Shown here in pieces: positions 46,219-57,624 of a stretch of DNA of 64,000 bases (position 1 is the stretch's first letter; the number at the start of each line of letters is the position of its first letter). The stretch lies in NCBI GenBank assembly GCA_947846985.1, contig CANTUZ010000027.1, positions 4,168,403 to 4,232,402 of the forward strand, in the 5' to 3' direction. The position numbers and the translations under genes are program-made. Below the pieces are notes generated by a model. It was not told the DNA's origin. It saw only the letters and a program-made list of their open reading frames with translations, and did no database searches. The DNA is from Fratercula arctica. Its lineage: Eukaryota > Chordata > Aves > Charadriiformes > Alcidae.

Positions 46219-46524
46219 TTGAACGGGGCTCAACCAGGGCTCTGACAGATTGCCTTAAAAGTTTGAATCCCAGCTTGCTCAGAGAGTAAAACAGACGGCT
46301 CGCATCATGTTTGTTTTGGACAGAATATTGTATCATTTCTTTATAGGGTTTTGTTTAAAGTTAGTTGATACAACGCTGCTTAACCTGCCGTATGTGTTGC
46401 AAAATTTATTTGCTCTTTGTGTTTGTATGCAGTGGTTCAAACGTGCTATTCTGCAGTTGTGTTTAATTATGATACATACATTGATTGGATAGCTTCCTTA
46501 CCTGAATACCTCAGGCATTAAGTA

Positions 46525-47833
46525 ATGGATTCTGTTACTGATTACACTTTCAATTTTACCTTGGGAAAGTTTACTTCGCCCTTTACTGCTCATGCCAAAT
46601 TGTCACCATCAGAGCCAGGGGATGGACCCCTTTTGGATTTTGGAAACGATGGTCGCTTTTTTAAAATCATGATTTTACTGTCGATTTTCCTGCATGGGTT
46701 GCAGGGGTGTTTTTTTATTAAATCTCAGTGCAAGAGTATGTGTTGTACGACATGCACTGCCACTACTCAAACTCCATCAGCACCGGTACAAGTTGCCCTG
46801 GTGAACAGAAAGAAAAAAAAAGAGGTCAGTTCGTTCCCCTGCCCCTTATGACAAAGACCAGATAAAGCCAGATACCAGGGGAGAGGACTCTTCTGATGAA
46901 GATCCAGGAATGGGTCCTTCTAAAGAAGATCCAGGAAAGAGTCCTTCTCAAGCAGATCAGGGAGAGGGTCCTTCTCGGGCAGCGTCAGCGCAGGAGGAAG
47001 AATCAGATACAGAGGTAATAGTTAAATCCATCTCTATGAAGGAATTACGAAATTTGAGAAAGGATTTTAGCTGTCATGAAGGTGAGACACTTATAACCTG
47101 GTTGCTCCGATGGTGGGATAATGGGGCTGATACCATGGATTTAGACGGTAGAGAAGCTAGGCAGTTGGGAAACCTGGCCAGAGGTGGAGGTATAGATAAA
47201 GTGATTGGGAGAAAGTCACAGACTCTCAGTCTCTGGAGGTGACTCATATCAGCCGTAAAAGGCAGATATCCTTTTAAGGATGATATCGAATGCCGCTCGA
47301 GCAAATGAATCATCATGGAGAAAGGTATTAAGTACCTGAGAGAAATGGCTGTGCGACAGATGATTTATGGTGACTGGCAAGTGAATGTAGATCCTGATGA
47401 AATGCCATGCAAACGACCTATGTTGCAGAAGTTTGTACAGAGTGCACCATCAATGTATTCCCACACTTTGTCAACACTGATCTGGGGAGGATGTGATGAT
47501 GATTCACTAACTGTAAATGAAGTGGCTAACAGAATATGGCAGTATGAAGACAGTCTCTCTTGTCCCCTCCCTGTAGCAGCTGTGGAAAAACTGCCAGATA
47601 AAACAGAGAAAATGATTGAGAAAAATGAGAAATTGTTTGATAAACTGTTTGATAAACTGTCTAGGATGGAGGAAAGAGCCCACTCTTCCCCTGCATGGAC
47701 TCATGTCGCAGCTGTTAGAAGATGCCCTCCTATGAAACCAACTCAGAAGAGACAGAACACACTACGAGATATCCTGTGGTTTTGCCTCTGTGACTACGGA
47801 GAGGACATGAGTAAGTGGGATAAAAGACCCTAA
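46525..47833 (+). pseudogene. ERV-L-like gag, broken (copy 1)
   Basis: The frame opens at ATG 46525 and is interrupted near 46820 (A-run frameshift), at about 47240 (stop) and again before 47315. The middle part holds an acidic, Ser/Pro-rich linker and then a capsid-like block (KELRNLRKDF, WLLRWWDNGADT). The last part, from 47315 to 47833, continues the capsid-like region and ends in a Lys/Glu-rich, coiled-coil-like stretch with a repeated KLFDKLFDKL. No CCHC zinc knuckle is visible. Gag assembles the viral core; this copy cannot encode a full protein. Family assignment rests on position and the WW-containing capsid block. Confidence 0.7.
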
Positions 47834-48030
47834 AGGCACAAGTAAGTGAGTTGCAAGGTAACGCAGATGGAAGAAAGAATTCTTCCAGGAGGATGGCTGC
47901 TCTGGTCAACAGGAAGTGGTTCTCCAGTCCAGGTAGGAAATCATCTGCTAATTGTAGATGTTGTTCTCAACATTAGGGTTGCCCTGCCTCCAGCCAGGAG
48001 AAGGAGAGGGATAACAGAGTTTATTGGACT

Positions 48031-48414
48031 GTGTGGATTCGATGGCCTGGCACATTAAAACCACAGAAATATACAGCCCTTGTGGACGCTGGTGCACAGT
48101 GTACCCTATTGTCATCGAATCATAAAGGGACAGAATCTGTGACTATTTCTGGAGTGACAGGTGGGTCTCAAGAACTGACTGTATTAGAGGCCGAAGTGAG
48201 CCTGAATGGGAATAAATGGGAGAAGCACCCCATTGTGACTGGCCCAGATGCTCCGTGCATCCTTGGCATAGACTTCCTCAAGAGAGGGTACTTCAAAGAC
48301 CTGAAAGGGTATCGATGGGCTTCTGGTATAGCAGCTGTAGAGACTGAGGGCATTACACAGCTGTCTACTTTACCTGGCCTTTCAGATGACCCTTGTGGGT
48401 TGTGGGACTGCTGA
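48031..48414 (+). pseudogene. ERV-L-like protease region (copy 1)
   Basis: This 127-codon open segment contains the retroviral aspartic protease signature as LVDAGAQCTLL, with Ala in place of the Thr/Ser that normally follows the catalytic Asp. The second family landmark, ILGIDFL, lies further down. Protease cleaves Gag-Pol. The DAG variant and the isolated frame suggest it is inactive. Copy 2 (63079-63463) has an extra G near 63178 that shifts the frame. Confidence 0.75.
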
Positions 48415-49792
48415 AGGTTAAAGAACAGCAGGTGCCAATTGCTAGTGCCATGGTGCATCAGTGACCATATCGCACCAACTGAGACTCCCTGATTCCCATC
48501 CAAAACCTGATTCGTCGGCTGGAGACCCAAGGAGTGATCAGCAAGACTCGCTCATCCTTTAACAGCCCTATATGGCCAGTGTGAAAGTCTGATGGAAACT
48601 GGCAGCTAACAGTAGACTATTGTGGCCTGAATGAAGTCACACCAGCACTGAGTGCTGCTGTGCCAGACATGCTGGAACTCCAATATGAACTGGAGTCCAA
48701 GGCAGATAAATGGTATGCCACAACTGACATTGCTAATGCATTCTTCTCTATTCCTTTGGCAGCAGAGTGCAGGCCACAGTTTGCTTTCACCTGGAGAGGC
48801 ATCCAGTACACCTGGAATCGACTGCCCCAGGGGTGGAAACACAGCCCTACTATTTGCCATGGACTGATCCAGACTGCACTGGAGAAGGGTGGAGCTCCAG
48901 AACACCTGCAATACATTGATGACATCATTGTGTGGGGTAATACAGCAGAAGAAGTTTTCAAGAAAGGTAAGAAAATAATCAAGATTCTTCTGAAAGCAGG
49001 TTTTGCTGTAAAAAGAGGTAAGGTCAAGGAATCTGCACGAGACATCCAGTTCTTAGGAATTAAGTGGCAAGATGGTTGTTGTCAGATCCCAATGGATGTG
49101 ATTAACCAAATAACAGCTATGTCCCCACCCACTAACAAAGAGGAAACACAAGCCTTCTTAGGCGTTGTGGGTTTCTGGAGACCGCACATTCCAGGTTATA
49201 GTCAGATTGTAAGACCTCTCTATCAAGTGACTCGAAAGAAAAATGAGTTTACGTGGGGTCCTGAGCAACAACAAGCTTTTGAGCTAATTAAACAAGAGAT
49301 TGTGCATGCAGTAGCACTTGGACCAGTCCGAACAGAATGGGACATTAAAAATGTGCTCTACACCGCAGCTGGGGACAATGTCCCTACCTGGAGCCTCTGG
49401 CAGAAAGCACCAGGGGAGACTCGAGGTTGACCCCTGGGATTTTGGAGTCGGGGATACAGAGGATCTGAGGCCAACTATACTCCAACTGAGAAAGAAATAT
49501 TGGCAGCATATGAAGGAGTTAGAGCTGCTTCAGAGGTAATTGGTACTGAAGCACAGCTCCTCCTGGCGCCCTGATTACCAGTGCTGGGCTGGATGTTCAA
49601 GGGTCAAGTTCCTTCTACTCATCATGCCACTGATGCTACCTGGAGTAAGTGGGTTGCCTTAATCACGCAGCGAGCTCGAATAGGAAACCCCAATCGTCCA
49701 GGAATTGCAGAAGTGATCACAAACTGGCCCGAAGGCAATGATTCCGGAATGCCACCAGAGGAGGTGGTGACTTGTGCTGAGGAAGCCCCACC
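48415..49792 (+). pseudogene. ERV-L-like pol: reverse transcriptase and connection (copy 1)
   Basis: The RT is recognisable from about 48600 (LTVDYCGLNEVTPA) through TTDIANAFFSIPL (catalytic Asp), LPQGWKHSPTICHGLI and LQYIDDIIVW (catalytic YIDD), to a thumb/connection region (FLGVVGFWRPHIPGYSQI). A stretch from 48660 to 49430 is uninterrupted. Earlier stops occur near 48461 and 48582, and later ones near 49428 and 49573. The frame continues to 49792, where an antisense LTR has inserted. It would make DNA from viral RNA if intact; here it is a pseudogene. Confidence 0.88.
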
Positions 49793-50258
49793 TGTCATTG
49801 TTTAGGCCGAATCTGCCAATGACGAGAAGACAGATGCATGGATCGGGATTAAAGGCAGGCAAACAGACAGGGTCCTCCTTGGACGTTGGCCATTGAAGAA
49901 AGAGGGATGACCCTTTGATCCCTCAGTTTTTATTCTGAGCATGGGGCATATGGGATGGAATCATCTGTCCTGTCCACTCCTCCCCGCAGGTGTGACCCCT
50001 CTACGCTTTTCCGTTTCTGACCCCCTAATGGGGCAAATAACGAAATTAGCTGACCTTGGTTGTTATAGCAATAAGTATAAGCAAGAGCCTCTCTGCATAC
50101 CATTCCTTGGCACGAGCTATAAACACTGGTCTCATCACTCTGAGAATGAACAGTTTTCGGCACAATATGCTGTTAATTTCGGAGAGTTAGAAGAGACTTA
50201 GTTAAGAAGTAAAATTACTGAACAGAAAGTTGGTTCTGTTTAACCTCAAACCAGGACA
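49793..50258 (-). mobile_element. Solo LTR inserted antisense in pol, with 5-bp target duplication
   Basis: A 466-bp segment runs from TGTCATTG to CAGGACA. It is the reverse complement of sequence related to the 3' LTR at 51131-51894, including the block around the TATA-like signal. It is flanked on both sides by CCACC (49788-49792 and 50259-50263), a perfect 5-bp target-site duplication. Reading the pol frame across the insertion, with the duplication counted once, restores phase. It lacks about 260 bp found near the end of the 764-bp LTR, so it belongs to a shorter variant or is internally deleted. Confidence 0.9.
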
Positions 50259-50755
50259 CCACCGTATAATGAACTCTCAGATAATGAGAAACAAAGTGTT
50301 CTGTTCACTGGTGGACCTTGTCGTATTGTAGGAAAGCATCGAAGGTGGAAAGCTGCTGTGTGGAGTCCTACACAACCAGTCGCAGAAGCTGCTGAAGGTC
50401 AAGGTGAATCAAGTCAATTTGCAGAGGTAAAAGCCATCCAGCTGGCCCTAGACATTGCTGAATGAGAAAAATGGCCAATAGTCTATACTGACTCATGGAT
50501 GGTGGCAAATGCTCTGTGGGGATGGTTAAAGCGGAGCAAGTGGCAGCACAGAGGTAAGCCCATCTGGGCTGCTGAATTATGGCGAGATATTGCTGACAAT
50601 CTAGGGAAACTATTCATAAAGGTATGCCATGTAGATGCCTACATACCCATGAGTTGGGCCACTGAGGAACATCAAAACAATCAGCAAGTGGACCAGGCTG
50701 AAGAATGGAGAAGTATACCTCCAGGAAATTTGACCCTGGGTGAGAATACTTAATT
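50259..50755 (+). pseudogene. ERV-L-like RNase H remnant
   Basis: After the solo LTR, pol resumes with RNase H landmarks: LFTGG, an AEVKAIQLALD block (catalytic Glu), VYTDSWMVANALWGW (catalytic Asp) and a final AYIPMSWATEEHQNNQQVD block. One TGA interrupts it near 50463. The frame ends at 50751-50753 where integrase would be expected, and no HHCC or DDE integrase signature follows. The normal role is removal of the RNA strand during reverse transcription. Confidence 0.8.
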
Positions 50756-51130
50756 CTGAGCTGTATGATGATAATTGTTATATAATACTAACAGTGTTGA
50801 ATAAGTGTTTTTCACGATAACATAGTGGTGATGAAACTTGAGCCAGCTTCATCAAGTGCCGTCCAGCAAACTCTTTGAGGTGGACATGCTACCTGTGGGC
50901 ACGAAACACAATGAATTTCATATCCTCTTTCCTGCCCTGAGAGCCTACTATGATAGATGAAATCCTGCAATTATGGACTAAATGGACTTAACAAGCTGTT
51001 GTGTATAAAGAAGAATCATAAATGAGTGATCTTTGTGCATATATATGTATATCTGTATATATATGTGTATATATTTGATGAATAAGAAGTAATAGTAATC
51101 TGAGCACGATGCAAATGGTGTGGAATAAGG
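50756..51130 (+). other. Remnant between pol and 3' LTR
   Basis: About 375 bp without an open frame, containing a TATATA/TGTATA simple stretch (about 51036-51076). It ends in GGAATAAGGGG, a plausible polypurine tract next to the LTR. Integrase and env have been lost here. Confidence 0.6.
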
Positions 51131-51894
51131 GGTCATGGTTTAAGGTAAAACAGAACCAATTTTCTGTTTCGTAATTTTACTTTTTAGCTAAGCCTCTTCT
51201 AACTAACTGAACTCTGAAATTAACAGCATATTGTGCAGAAACTGTTCGCTCTCAGAGTGATGAGACCCACAATTATATTTCATGCCACGGAATGGTATGT
51301 GGAGAGGCTTCTGCTTATACTTATTGCTGTAACAACCAAGGTCAGCTAACTTCGCTATTTGCCCCATTAGAGGGTCGGAAGCAGAAAAGCGTAGAGGGGT
51401 CACACCTGCGGCGAGGAGCAGGCAGGACAGGTGACCCAAAAATTGACCAACAGGGGTATTCCATCCCATCTGCCCCATGCTCAGTATAAAAGCTGAGGGA
51501 TCAAAGGGTCAACTCTCTTTCTTCAATGGCCGACATCCGAGGAGGCCTGTCTGTTCATCTGCCTTTGATCCCGATCCGAGCATTCCTGACTCCAGATCCA
51601 GAATCCAGCTCCTGTCCATTGCTGACTCCAGTCTGGGACTTTCCCTGTGTCTGCTGGTGACGCGATCGTCATCCTGGGAGCTTGATATGGTTTTGTATAT
51701 ATTGTATATATTTCTTTTTTATTATTATTTATTATTATTTCATTCATTTATTAATATTTTCATTAAAGTAGTTTAGTTTTTTTCTAAACTCATAAATCTC
51801 TTTCTCTCTCTCTCTCTCTCCTCTCCTTGGAGAGAGATGTGGGGGAGAGCATCTGTCATTCGTCTCAGTGGCCAGTCCGGCCCAAACCATGACA
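51131..51894 (+). mobile_element. 3' LTR of the ERV-L-like provirus, 764 bp
   Basis: The ends form an inverted repeat (TCATGGTTT near the start, AAACCATGACA at the end). A TATA box lies at 51485-51490 and an ATTAAA polyadenylation signal at 51762-51767, followed by a (CT)n tract. The first two bases read GG where TG is expected. It is related to the solo LTR in pol and carries an extra 3' section with TAT-rich and CT-rich sequence. Confidence 0.85.
51789..51826 (+). repeat. (CT)n simple repeat in the 3' LTR
   Basis: A run of TCTCTC-type dinucleotides lies near the LTR end. It is absent from the shorter antisense solo LTR. Confidence 0.85.
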
Positions 51895-54391
51895 TACATA
51901 CACTATGTCTCCAAAGTATGTGCAAAAGACTGTACTATGTGACAATCTGCGTATCTGTAGAAATAGTTTCTATCGACAATTTACAAGTGTCTTATTTATC
52001 TAAAATTGCATACAAATAGTGTCTGTGAATTGGTCTGGACACAGCAGGGACTACTTAAACTGGGGTATCTCCAGGACCATCTATAATCCCCACTTGGAAG
52101 GCTGCTGCACCAATTTGTCAAATACTTTGTTGTGAAGGGTAAGAGTTCAATCAACCACCTTGTCCCAAGTAAGTCCATTATCTCAAACTAGTCCTTTGTC
52201 TCACCTACTCAAAGAAAAGCTGGGTAGTTCCAGGACCAGGCAGGGAATTAATGACAAAGTGCATTTGGTGTGCTCTGAGGCACACCCCTGATATCCAGTT
52301 GCACCATAGTTATAACTAAAGGGCAAGGCAAGACCTCTTCCTCCTTTTTTTTTTTTTAATGGAGCTGTTCTCCCAAAGTTAGCATTCAGCAGGCAAAGGA
52401 CAGCAAAATCAGGATTAACTTTTGCAGTCTATCTGCCTCACTTTCAGGCTACATTTCCGAGGCGATCATTCTCTTTTAGCAATACATGGGAGGGGAATCT
52501 TCTCGGCAATCTTCTTCTCTAACATCTAACAAATTAACCAGACTTGTGAATGCCAGACAGGCAGTGGGAAACCTTTGTTTAGGAGCTTGCTCTCTCTGAT
52601 ATGTGCTAGCACAATATATGCTTTCCCACTTCAGTGTCTAGACCAAAAGATTCTTATGTTACAAGAGGAAGTATTTGTGGTAAGTCAAGTCATTCTTTCA
52701 AAGTCCTGTAAAGTCTTGCTAGCAAGGTTGCCAACATCAGCTAGTAAAATATCTCCTTGTACCTGAAATTTGATACTCAAATTAGGAAGTGCTCTGATGG
52801 TATTGTCTCCAGGGAAATTAAGCCTAGATACAGAGCAACGTGTTACTTAAAGGAAGCAAGATGACACAAGACTTCCCAAGATGATCTAGTCCATCTCTTT
52901 CCACAGACCTACCAAGTAGTTGTCACAACCATTCGTACTTCTGAAAGATTCTTTTTGACCCTACATTTTTATTTGTTTAATTTGCAACAAGTAAGTTAAA
53001 TGCAAGACCACAGAACAGTGTTTCTGGTATGCCCTGGTGGTCCCTCCACAGAGGTACAGATTAGAGCAGAAAGTACCTGCAAAGATGTTTGTGACTGAAT
53101 AGCCGTGTGCACTTAGATCAAAAACACCTTGAGGGAGGTGGAGGGGAGGATGCAACGTAGTGAAGGCTGTGCGTGAACTATTATATGTTATACTACTGAC
53201 TCTGAAGCCATTTATCTGTTGTCTAATCTTCCTACCAGAAGGAGGCCATATGGCTACTTTTAAAAAAAAAAAAAAAGTTTTTCTTAATTCATCAAAATTG
53301 CAGACTTCAGGAAGAGGGAGGTGGTGGTACATGTCCCCCTGCTCCCAAGAGGTGGAGAGGGGCTCTGTTAAAGAAGGCCTGAATCTCAAGTGGCTTCTCA
53401 AAGGTTTATGTGAAAAAAGGATACTCTCTGCTGTTCTCTGAGGACTATAAGAGCAACACAACAAAAATCACTCTGAGTGCAGGAGCTATTCTAAAGAGAG
53501 TAAATAAGCATCTTCTGCAGCATACACGCTATAAACAGCAGCTCCACAGGAAACATAACCTCCACTTCGGTGTGCTCTCAGATGTTTATTTCCTTTGCGT
53601 ACCAAACTGAATGATCTCACTTAAAGTGAGAAGACAGCTGCATTCCTGGTTTTCTCACGAGCCTCTGTAGTTAGTGGACGCAGAAACAGAATGGCAAATA
53701 GAAAGAAAGGTGTTTGTTCTAACTTTCTGTGAGGTGCTTGTACAGATTTCATGACTGCCATCTCTTGCTCTAATTGATAGCTCTTCTCCAGCTTAATAAT
53801 GATAGCTGCATGTCTCCTGCTTTACAGACAGAAGGCAGAGGGAAGCTAGCCCTTATAGTAGTATCCACATAATAAGTACCTGTGATACAGCAAGGTGCCA
53901 AACGCAGCTCCCCCAGCACCCTCTGCTATAAACTCTCCATCCTTCCTTAGAGTCAAAAATAATATGGCAGTCCCCGAAGTCAAAACTGTTAAAATAGTCA
54001 AGAAGAATTTTGCTGGAGGCTGAGCAGAAAATAAAACCCTGCTGGTGACAGACTCCCAGCCACGCAGCTGAGAGAGATACCAGCTGTATTCAGCACACTG
54101 TGGACTAAGAGCTTTACATCTCAAGAAGTCTTTGGTTAAAAACAGTTGGTGAGTTGTTTGTTTTAGGGCAAGTGAAGTCAGATTTTGTTCCTTGAAGTCA
54201 TCTATCCCTGCATGTGTGTTATACTGGTACTACAGAAGGCTAAATGAGAAGTAAAGGAAAAAGAGACATTTATCTGAACACCAAAATAAAATAGAGCTTT
54301 TCCAGAAAATTGCATAGAGCTGATGGAATTTAGCTCATCACCATGTTTTAGCAAAACCTATTTTAATCACTATACATATTTAATTTGTACC
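51895..54391. other. Unassigned sequence, about 2.5 kb
   Basis: I see no recognisable gene, RNA or repeat family. Short T and A runs occur near 52346 and 53263. Small open frames here lack any supporting feature. Confidence 0.55.
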
Positions 54392-55985
54392 AATCATAGA
54401 ATCATAGAATCATTTAGGTTGGAAGAGACCCTTGGGATCATCGAGTCCAACCATCAATCCCACTCTACAAAGTTCTCCCCTACACCATATCCCCTAACAC
54501 CACATCTAAAATACTCTTAAACACATTCAGGGATGGTGACTCCACCACCTCCCTGGGCAGCCTATTCCAGTGTCTGACCACTCTTTCTGTGAAGAATTTT
54601 TTCCTAATGTCCAGTCTAAACCTACCCTGTTGCAGCTTTAACCCATTCCCTCTTGTTCTATCGCTAATTACCTGTGAGAAGAGACCAGCACCAACCTCTC
54701 TACAATGTCCTTTCAAGTAGTTGCAGAGAGTGATGAGGGATCCCCTCAGCCTCCTCTTCCTCAAACTAAACAGTCCCAGCTCCTTCAATCGCTCCTCATA
54801 AGATTTATTCTGCAGGCCCTTCACCAGCTTCGTTGCCCTCCTCTGCACTCGCTCCAGCACCTCGATCTCTCTCTCACATTGAGGTGCCCAAAACTGGACA
54901 CAATACTCAAGGTGTGGCCTCACCAGTGCTGAGTACAGGGGGACAGTCACCTCCCTACTTCTGCTGGTCACACTATTTCTAATACAAGCCAGGATGCCAT
55001 TGGCTGTCTTGGCCACCTGGGCACACTGCTGGCTCATGTTCAGCCGCTTGTCAATTAGAACCCCCAGGTCCTTTTCTGCCAGGCAGCTCTCCAGCCACAC
55101 TTCCCCAAGCCTGTAGTGATGCATGGGGTTGTTGTGGCCCAAGTGCAGGACCTGGCACTTGGCCTTGTTGAAGCACATTCCATTAGCATTGGCCCATCGA
55201 TCCAATCTATCCAAGTCTCTCTGTAGAGCCTCCCTGTCCTCATGCAGATCAACACTCCCGCTTAACTTGGTGTCATCTGCAAACTTGCTGATGATACACT
55301 CTATGTCCTTATCAAGGTCATCAATAAAGATGTTAAACAGAAATGGTCCCAACACTGAGCCCTGAGGGACACCACTTGTGACCGGCCGCCAGCTGGATTT
55401 AACTCCATTGACCACCACTCTTTGGGACCGTCCATCCAGCCAGCGCTTGATCCAGCAGATCGTATGCTCATCCAGGCCATGAGCCGCCAGTTTTCCCATG
55501 AGAATTCTATGGGGAACAGTGTCAAATGCTTTTCGAAAGTCTAGGTAGACAATGTCCACAGCCTTTCCCTCGTCCAATAATCGGGTCATCTTGTCATAGA
55601 AGGAGATCAGGTTTGTCAGGCAGGACCTGCCTTTCGTAAACCCATGCTGACTAAGCCTGATCCCCTGCTTGTCCATTATATGACTTGTAATGGCACTCAA
55701 GATGATCTGCTCCATGACCTTCCCTGGTACCGAGGTCAGACTGACAGGTCTATAGTTTCCCGGATCCTCCTTTCTGCCTTTCTTGTAGGCGGGTGCTACA
55801 TTTGCTACCCTCCAGTCCATTGGGACCTCCCCAGTTAGCCATGACTTCAGGTAGATAATGGAAAGTGGCTTGGCGAGCACGTCTGCCAACTCTTTCAGCA
55901 CTCTTGGATGTAACCCATCCGGTCCCATAGACTTATGCACATCCAGGCGGTGTAGCAGGTCACTGATCACTTTCTCTTTAATTGT
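54392..55985 (-). mobile_element. CR1 LINE, inverted, 5'-truncated, young
   Basis: On the minus strand the element ends in the CR1 3' repeat (seen on the plus strand as AATCATAGAATCATAGAATC at 54392-54411). Upstream lies an uninterrupted RT-bearing frame. The 5' end is truncated just inside ORF2, near 55985. It belongs to a subfamily different from the CR1 at 42301, judging by the 3' repeat (ATTCTATG against ATTCTGTG) and many protein differences. Confidence 0.93.
54480..55970 (-). CDS. CR1 ORF2, C-terminal two-thirds, uninterrupted RT
   Basis: A 496-codon frame without stops carries the RT core: [50 protein letters not shown] (catalytic Asp), [11 protein letters not shown], and [11 protein letters not shown] (catalytic Asp-Asp). 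It continues through the C-terminal [13 protein letters not shown] and [13 protein letters not shown] blocks to the stop at 54480. The endonuclease domain is missing because of 5' truncation, and the apparent start Met is simply an internal residue (the frame is open further upstream). No promoter accompanies it, so it is unlikely to be active, but its intactness marks it as recent. It lies in the first duplication copy only as far as the window shows. Confidence 0.88.
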   Translation of the reverse strand: MISDLLHRLDVHKSMGPDGLHPRVLKELADVLAKPLSIIYLKSWLTGEVPMDWRVANVAPAYKKGRKEDPGNYRPVSLTSVPGKVMEQIILSAITSHIMDKQGIRLSQHGFTKGRSCLTNLISFYDKMTRLLDEGKAVDIVYLDFRKAFDTVPHRILMGKLAAHGLDEHTICWIKRWLDGRSQRVVVNGVKSSWRPVTSGVPQGSVLGPFLFNIFIDDLDKDIECIISKFADDTKLSGSVDLHEDREALQRDLDRLDRWANANGMCFNKAKCQVLHLGHNNPMHHYRLGEVWLESCLAEKDLGVLIDKRLNMSQQCAQVAKTANGILACIRNSVTSRSREVTVPLYSALVRPHLEYCVQFWAPQCEREIEVLERVQRRATKLVKGLQNKSYEERLKELGLFSLRKRRLRGSLITLCNYLKGHCREVGAGLFSQVISDRTRGNGLKLQQGRFRLDIRKKFFTERVVRHWNRLPREVVESPSLNVFKSILDVVLGDMV

Positions 55986-56235
55986 GATGACATCAACGAA
56001 GGTGCTTGGTCATAAATATTGGGATGGAAGGACATAGAAAAAAGTATATATTGCAGCAGAGCTCTGTGTTTCACCAGTCCACCTTTCCTGGAAAAGGTCT
56101 CATCAAACTTCATGATGGTCTCATCTCCATGAGCTGTGATGGTCCCTCTTCCAGCATGTGACACGAAAGACCAGACTCGTTCCTGCATCTGATGCTGTCT
56201 AGGCTACGGAAAAAGATATGGACAAGATCTTTCTA
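55986..56235. other. Unassigned sequence before the duplication junction
   Basis: About 250 bp between the truncated CR1 and the start of the second duplication copy. Nothing is recognisable. Confidence 0.55.
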
Positions 56236-57345
56236 TCTTGAAAAGAAGTGTCTAGGTGGTGGAAGGTGCCCAATTAATACTCCCCCAAAAAGAAAGAATT
56301 CAGCAAATTAAACATTCAGTCTTAAAGAATTATTAACAAATAAAAAAATATATGGGAGCATCAGAAATGCTCTAAACCCAAGACAGCAAAGAGGCCTTTT
56401 CTCAGTCAAGGGGATTGTGTGGATTTTCTGGTGTCTAGTAAGGGATGCATTCAGTATTATTTAACCCAATGTGCAGGAGACAACTTTGGTGGTTGGAATT
56501 GGTGAGTTATGATACTCAAATTATTCCTCATTCTTCTTAAACTATGGGATATTTTCATAGGTATGTTATATCGCAGACTACCTGTGACTGACATAGAAGC
56601 AAGGTGTTGTGCCTCAGTCACATTTCCATTAATTCCATCATGCTTTCATAAATTAACACAAACCATGACAGGAAGAAAGTAAGTTCTGACAGTTTGTTTA
56701 TTTTCCTTATCTTTCCCATCAAAAAAAGCATCCTTTAGCAATCTCTGGGTAATAGGAAGGGAACCAATGCTTTGATTTAATGACAGAATCCAGCACCTTC
56801 TATTGGCAGCAGTTTTCTAACTTGAGTCCTGATATTATCCCAGCTGTTGAATGTTGCACACACTAAACTGAGTCATTAAGGAGCATGGGCTATTGGGTAA
56901 AACACCATGGAAAGTTGGTTAGTTGAGTAATGTCTTTTGCACTTGATTTTTGAGGTCTCCATTAATTAAAATGAATTTCATCTCCTGCAGGAGTGTGTGT
57001 GTTACATATTCCTTCCCCCAAGAGCAGATATAACAAGCTTTCTTCACATGGGAGTGTGAAGCAACTCTTATTTCATTTTTTTTGGAGACCTCCATGCAGA
57101 CAAATTCCTTCATGGCATTTCACAAACACTTTTGAAAGGTTCCAGGTCAAGGAGAAAAAAAAAACATGAGTTTTTCTGTGAATTCATCTTCTGCAACTTG
57201 CTCTAAACTGGAAAAGCACTGCACTGAACAAATTCAGAGGCTGCTTTTTCAGGAAAAAGAATCCCCCGTCTCTCTTTTTACTCTTATATATATTATTATT
57301 ATCTCTCATCATGTGCACGCGTGCACACACGCGCGCGTACTTCAG

Positions 57346-57622
57346 GGCCTTGGGAAGGTTAATAAGGGAGTCTGGGGCACAGGTTATCTTTTCTTCTGTT
57401 CTCCCAGTTACAGGCAGGGACACTGTAAGAAACAGATGTGGGCAATCTATCAACACGTGGCTCTGTGGCTGGTGTCACCGCCACAGTTTTCGGTTTTTCG
57501 ACAATGGGATGGCCTACACAGCACCAGGCTTGTTGGCATCGGACAGGGCTCATCTTTCTGAAAGGGGGAAGAGGGTGTTTGCTCATGAGCTAGAGGGGCT
57601 CATTGACCGGGCTTTAAACTAG
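57346..57622 (+). pseudogene. CR1 ORF1 C-terminal remnant (copy 2)
   Basis: It is identical in content to the remnant at 42301-42577 and has the same stop three bases before ORF2. Confidence 0.8.
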
Positions 57623-57624
57623 GC

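Larger units (their letters stand above)
46177..51894 (+). mobile_element. ERV-L-like endogenous retrovirus, defective (copy 1)
   Basis: The order is primer-binding site, gag, protease, RT, RNase H, polypurine-like tract and 3' LTR, all reading to the right. RT landmarks (YIDD, HSPTICHGLI) point to class III (ERV-L/spuma-related) elements. The 5' LTR is essentially absent: only about 18 bp at 46177-46194 resemble an LTR start before the leader. Integrase and env are missing. All genes carry stops or frameshifts. An unrelated-age solo LTR of a similar family interrupts pol. It is a non-functional fossil. Confidence 0.88.
41192..56235 (+). repeat. Segmental duplication, first copy (15,044 bp)
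   Basis: The sequence from TCTTGAAAAGAAGTG at 41192 recurs from 56236 in the same orientation, giving a unit of 15,044 bp if the repeat is strictly tandem. It contains a broken CR1, the ERV-L-like provirus, about 2.5 kb of unassigned sequence and a second, inverted CR1. The copies agree base for base over thousands of positions apart from homopolymer-length changes. One clear substitution is G at 45037 against T at 60081. Confidence 0.93.

Noticed and set aside
53846..54124. 92-codon minus-strand frame with a hydrophobic stretch
   Set aside because: One possible membrane segment but no recognisable family, no promoter or splice context; too short to support.
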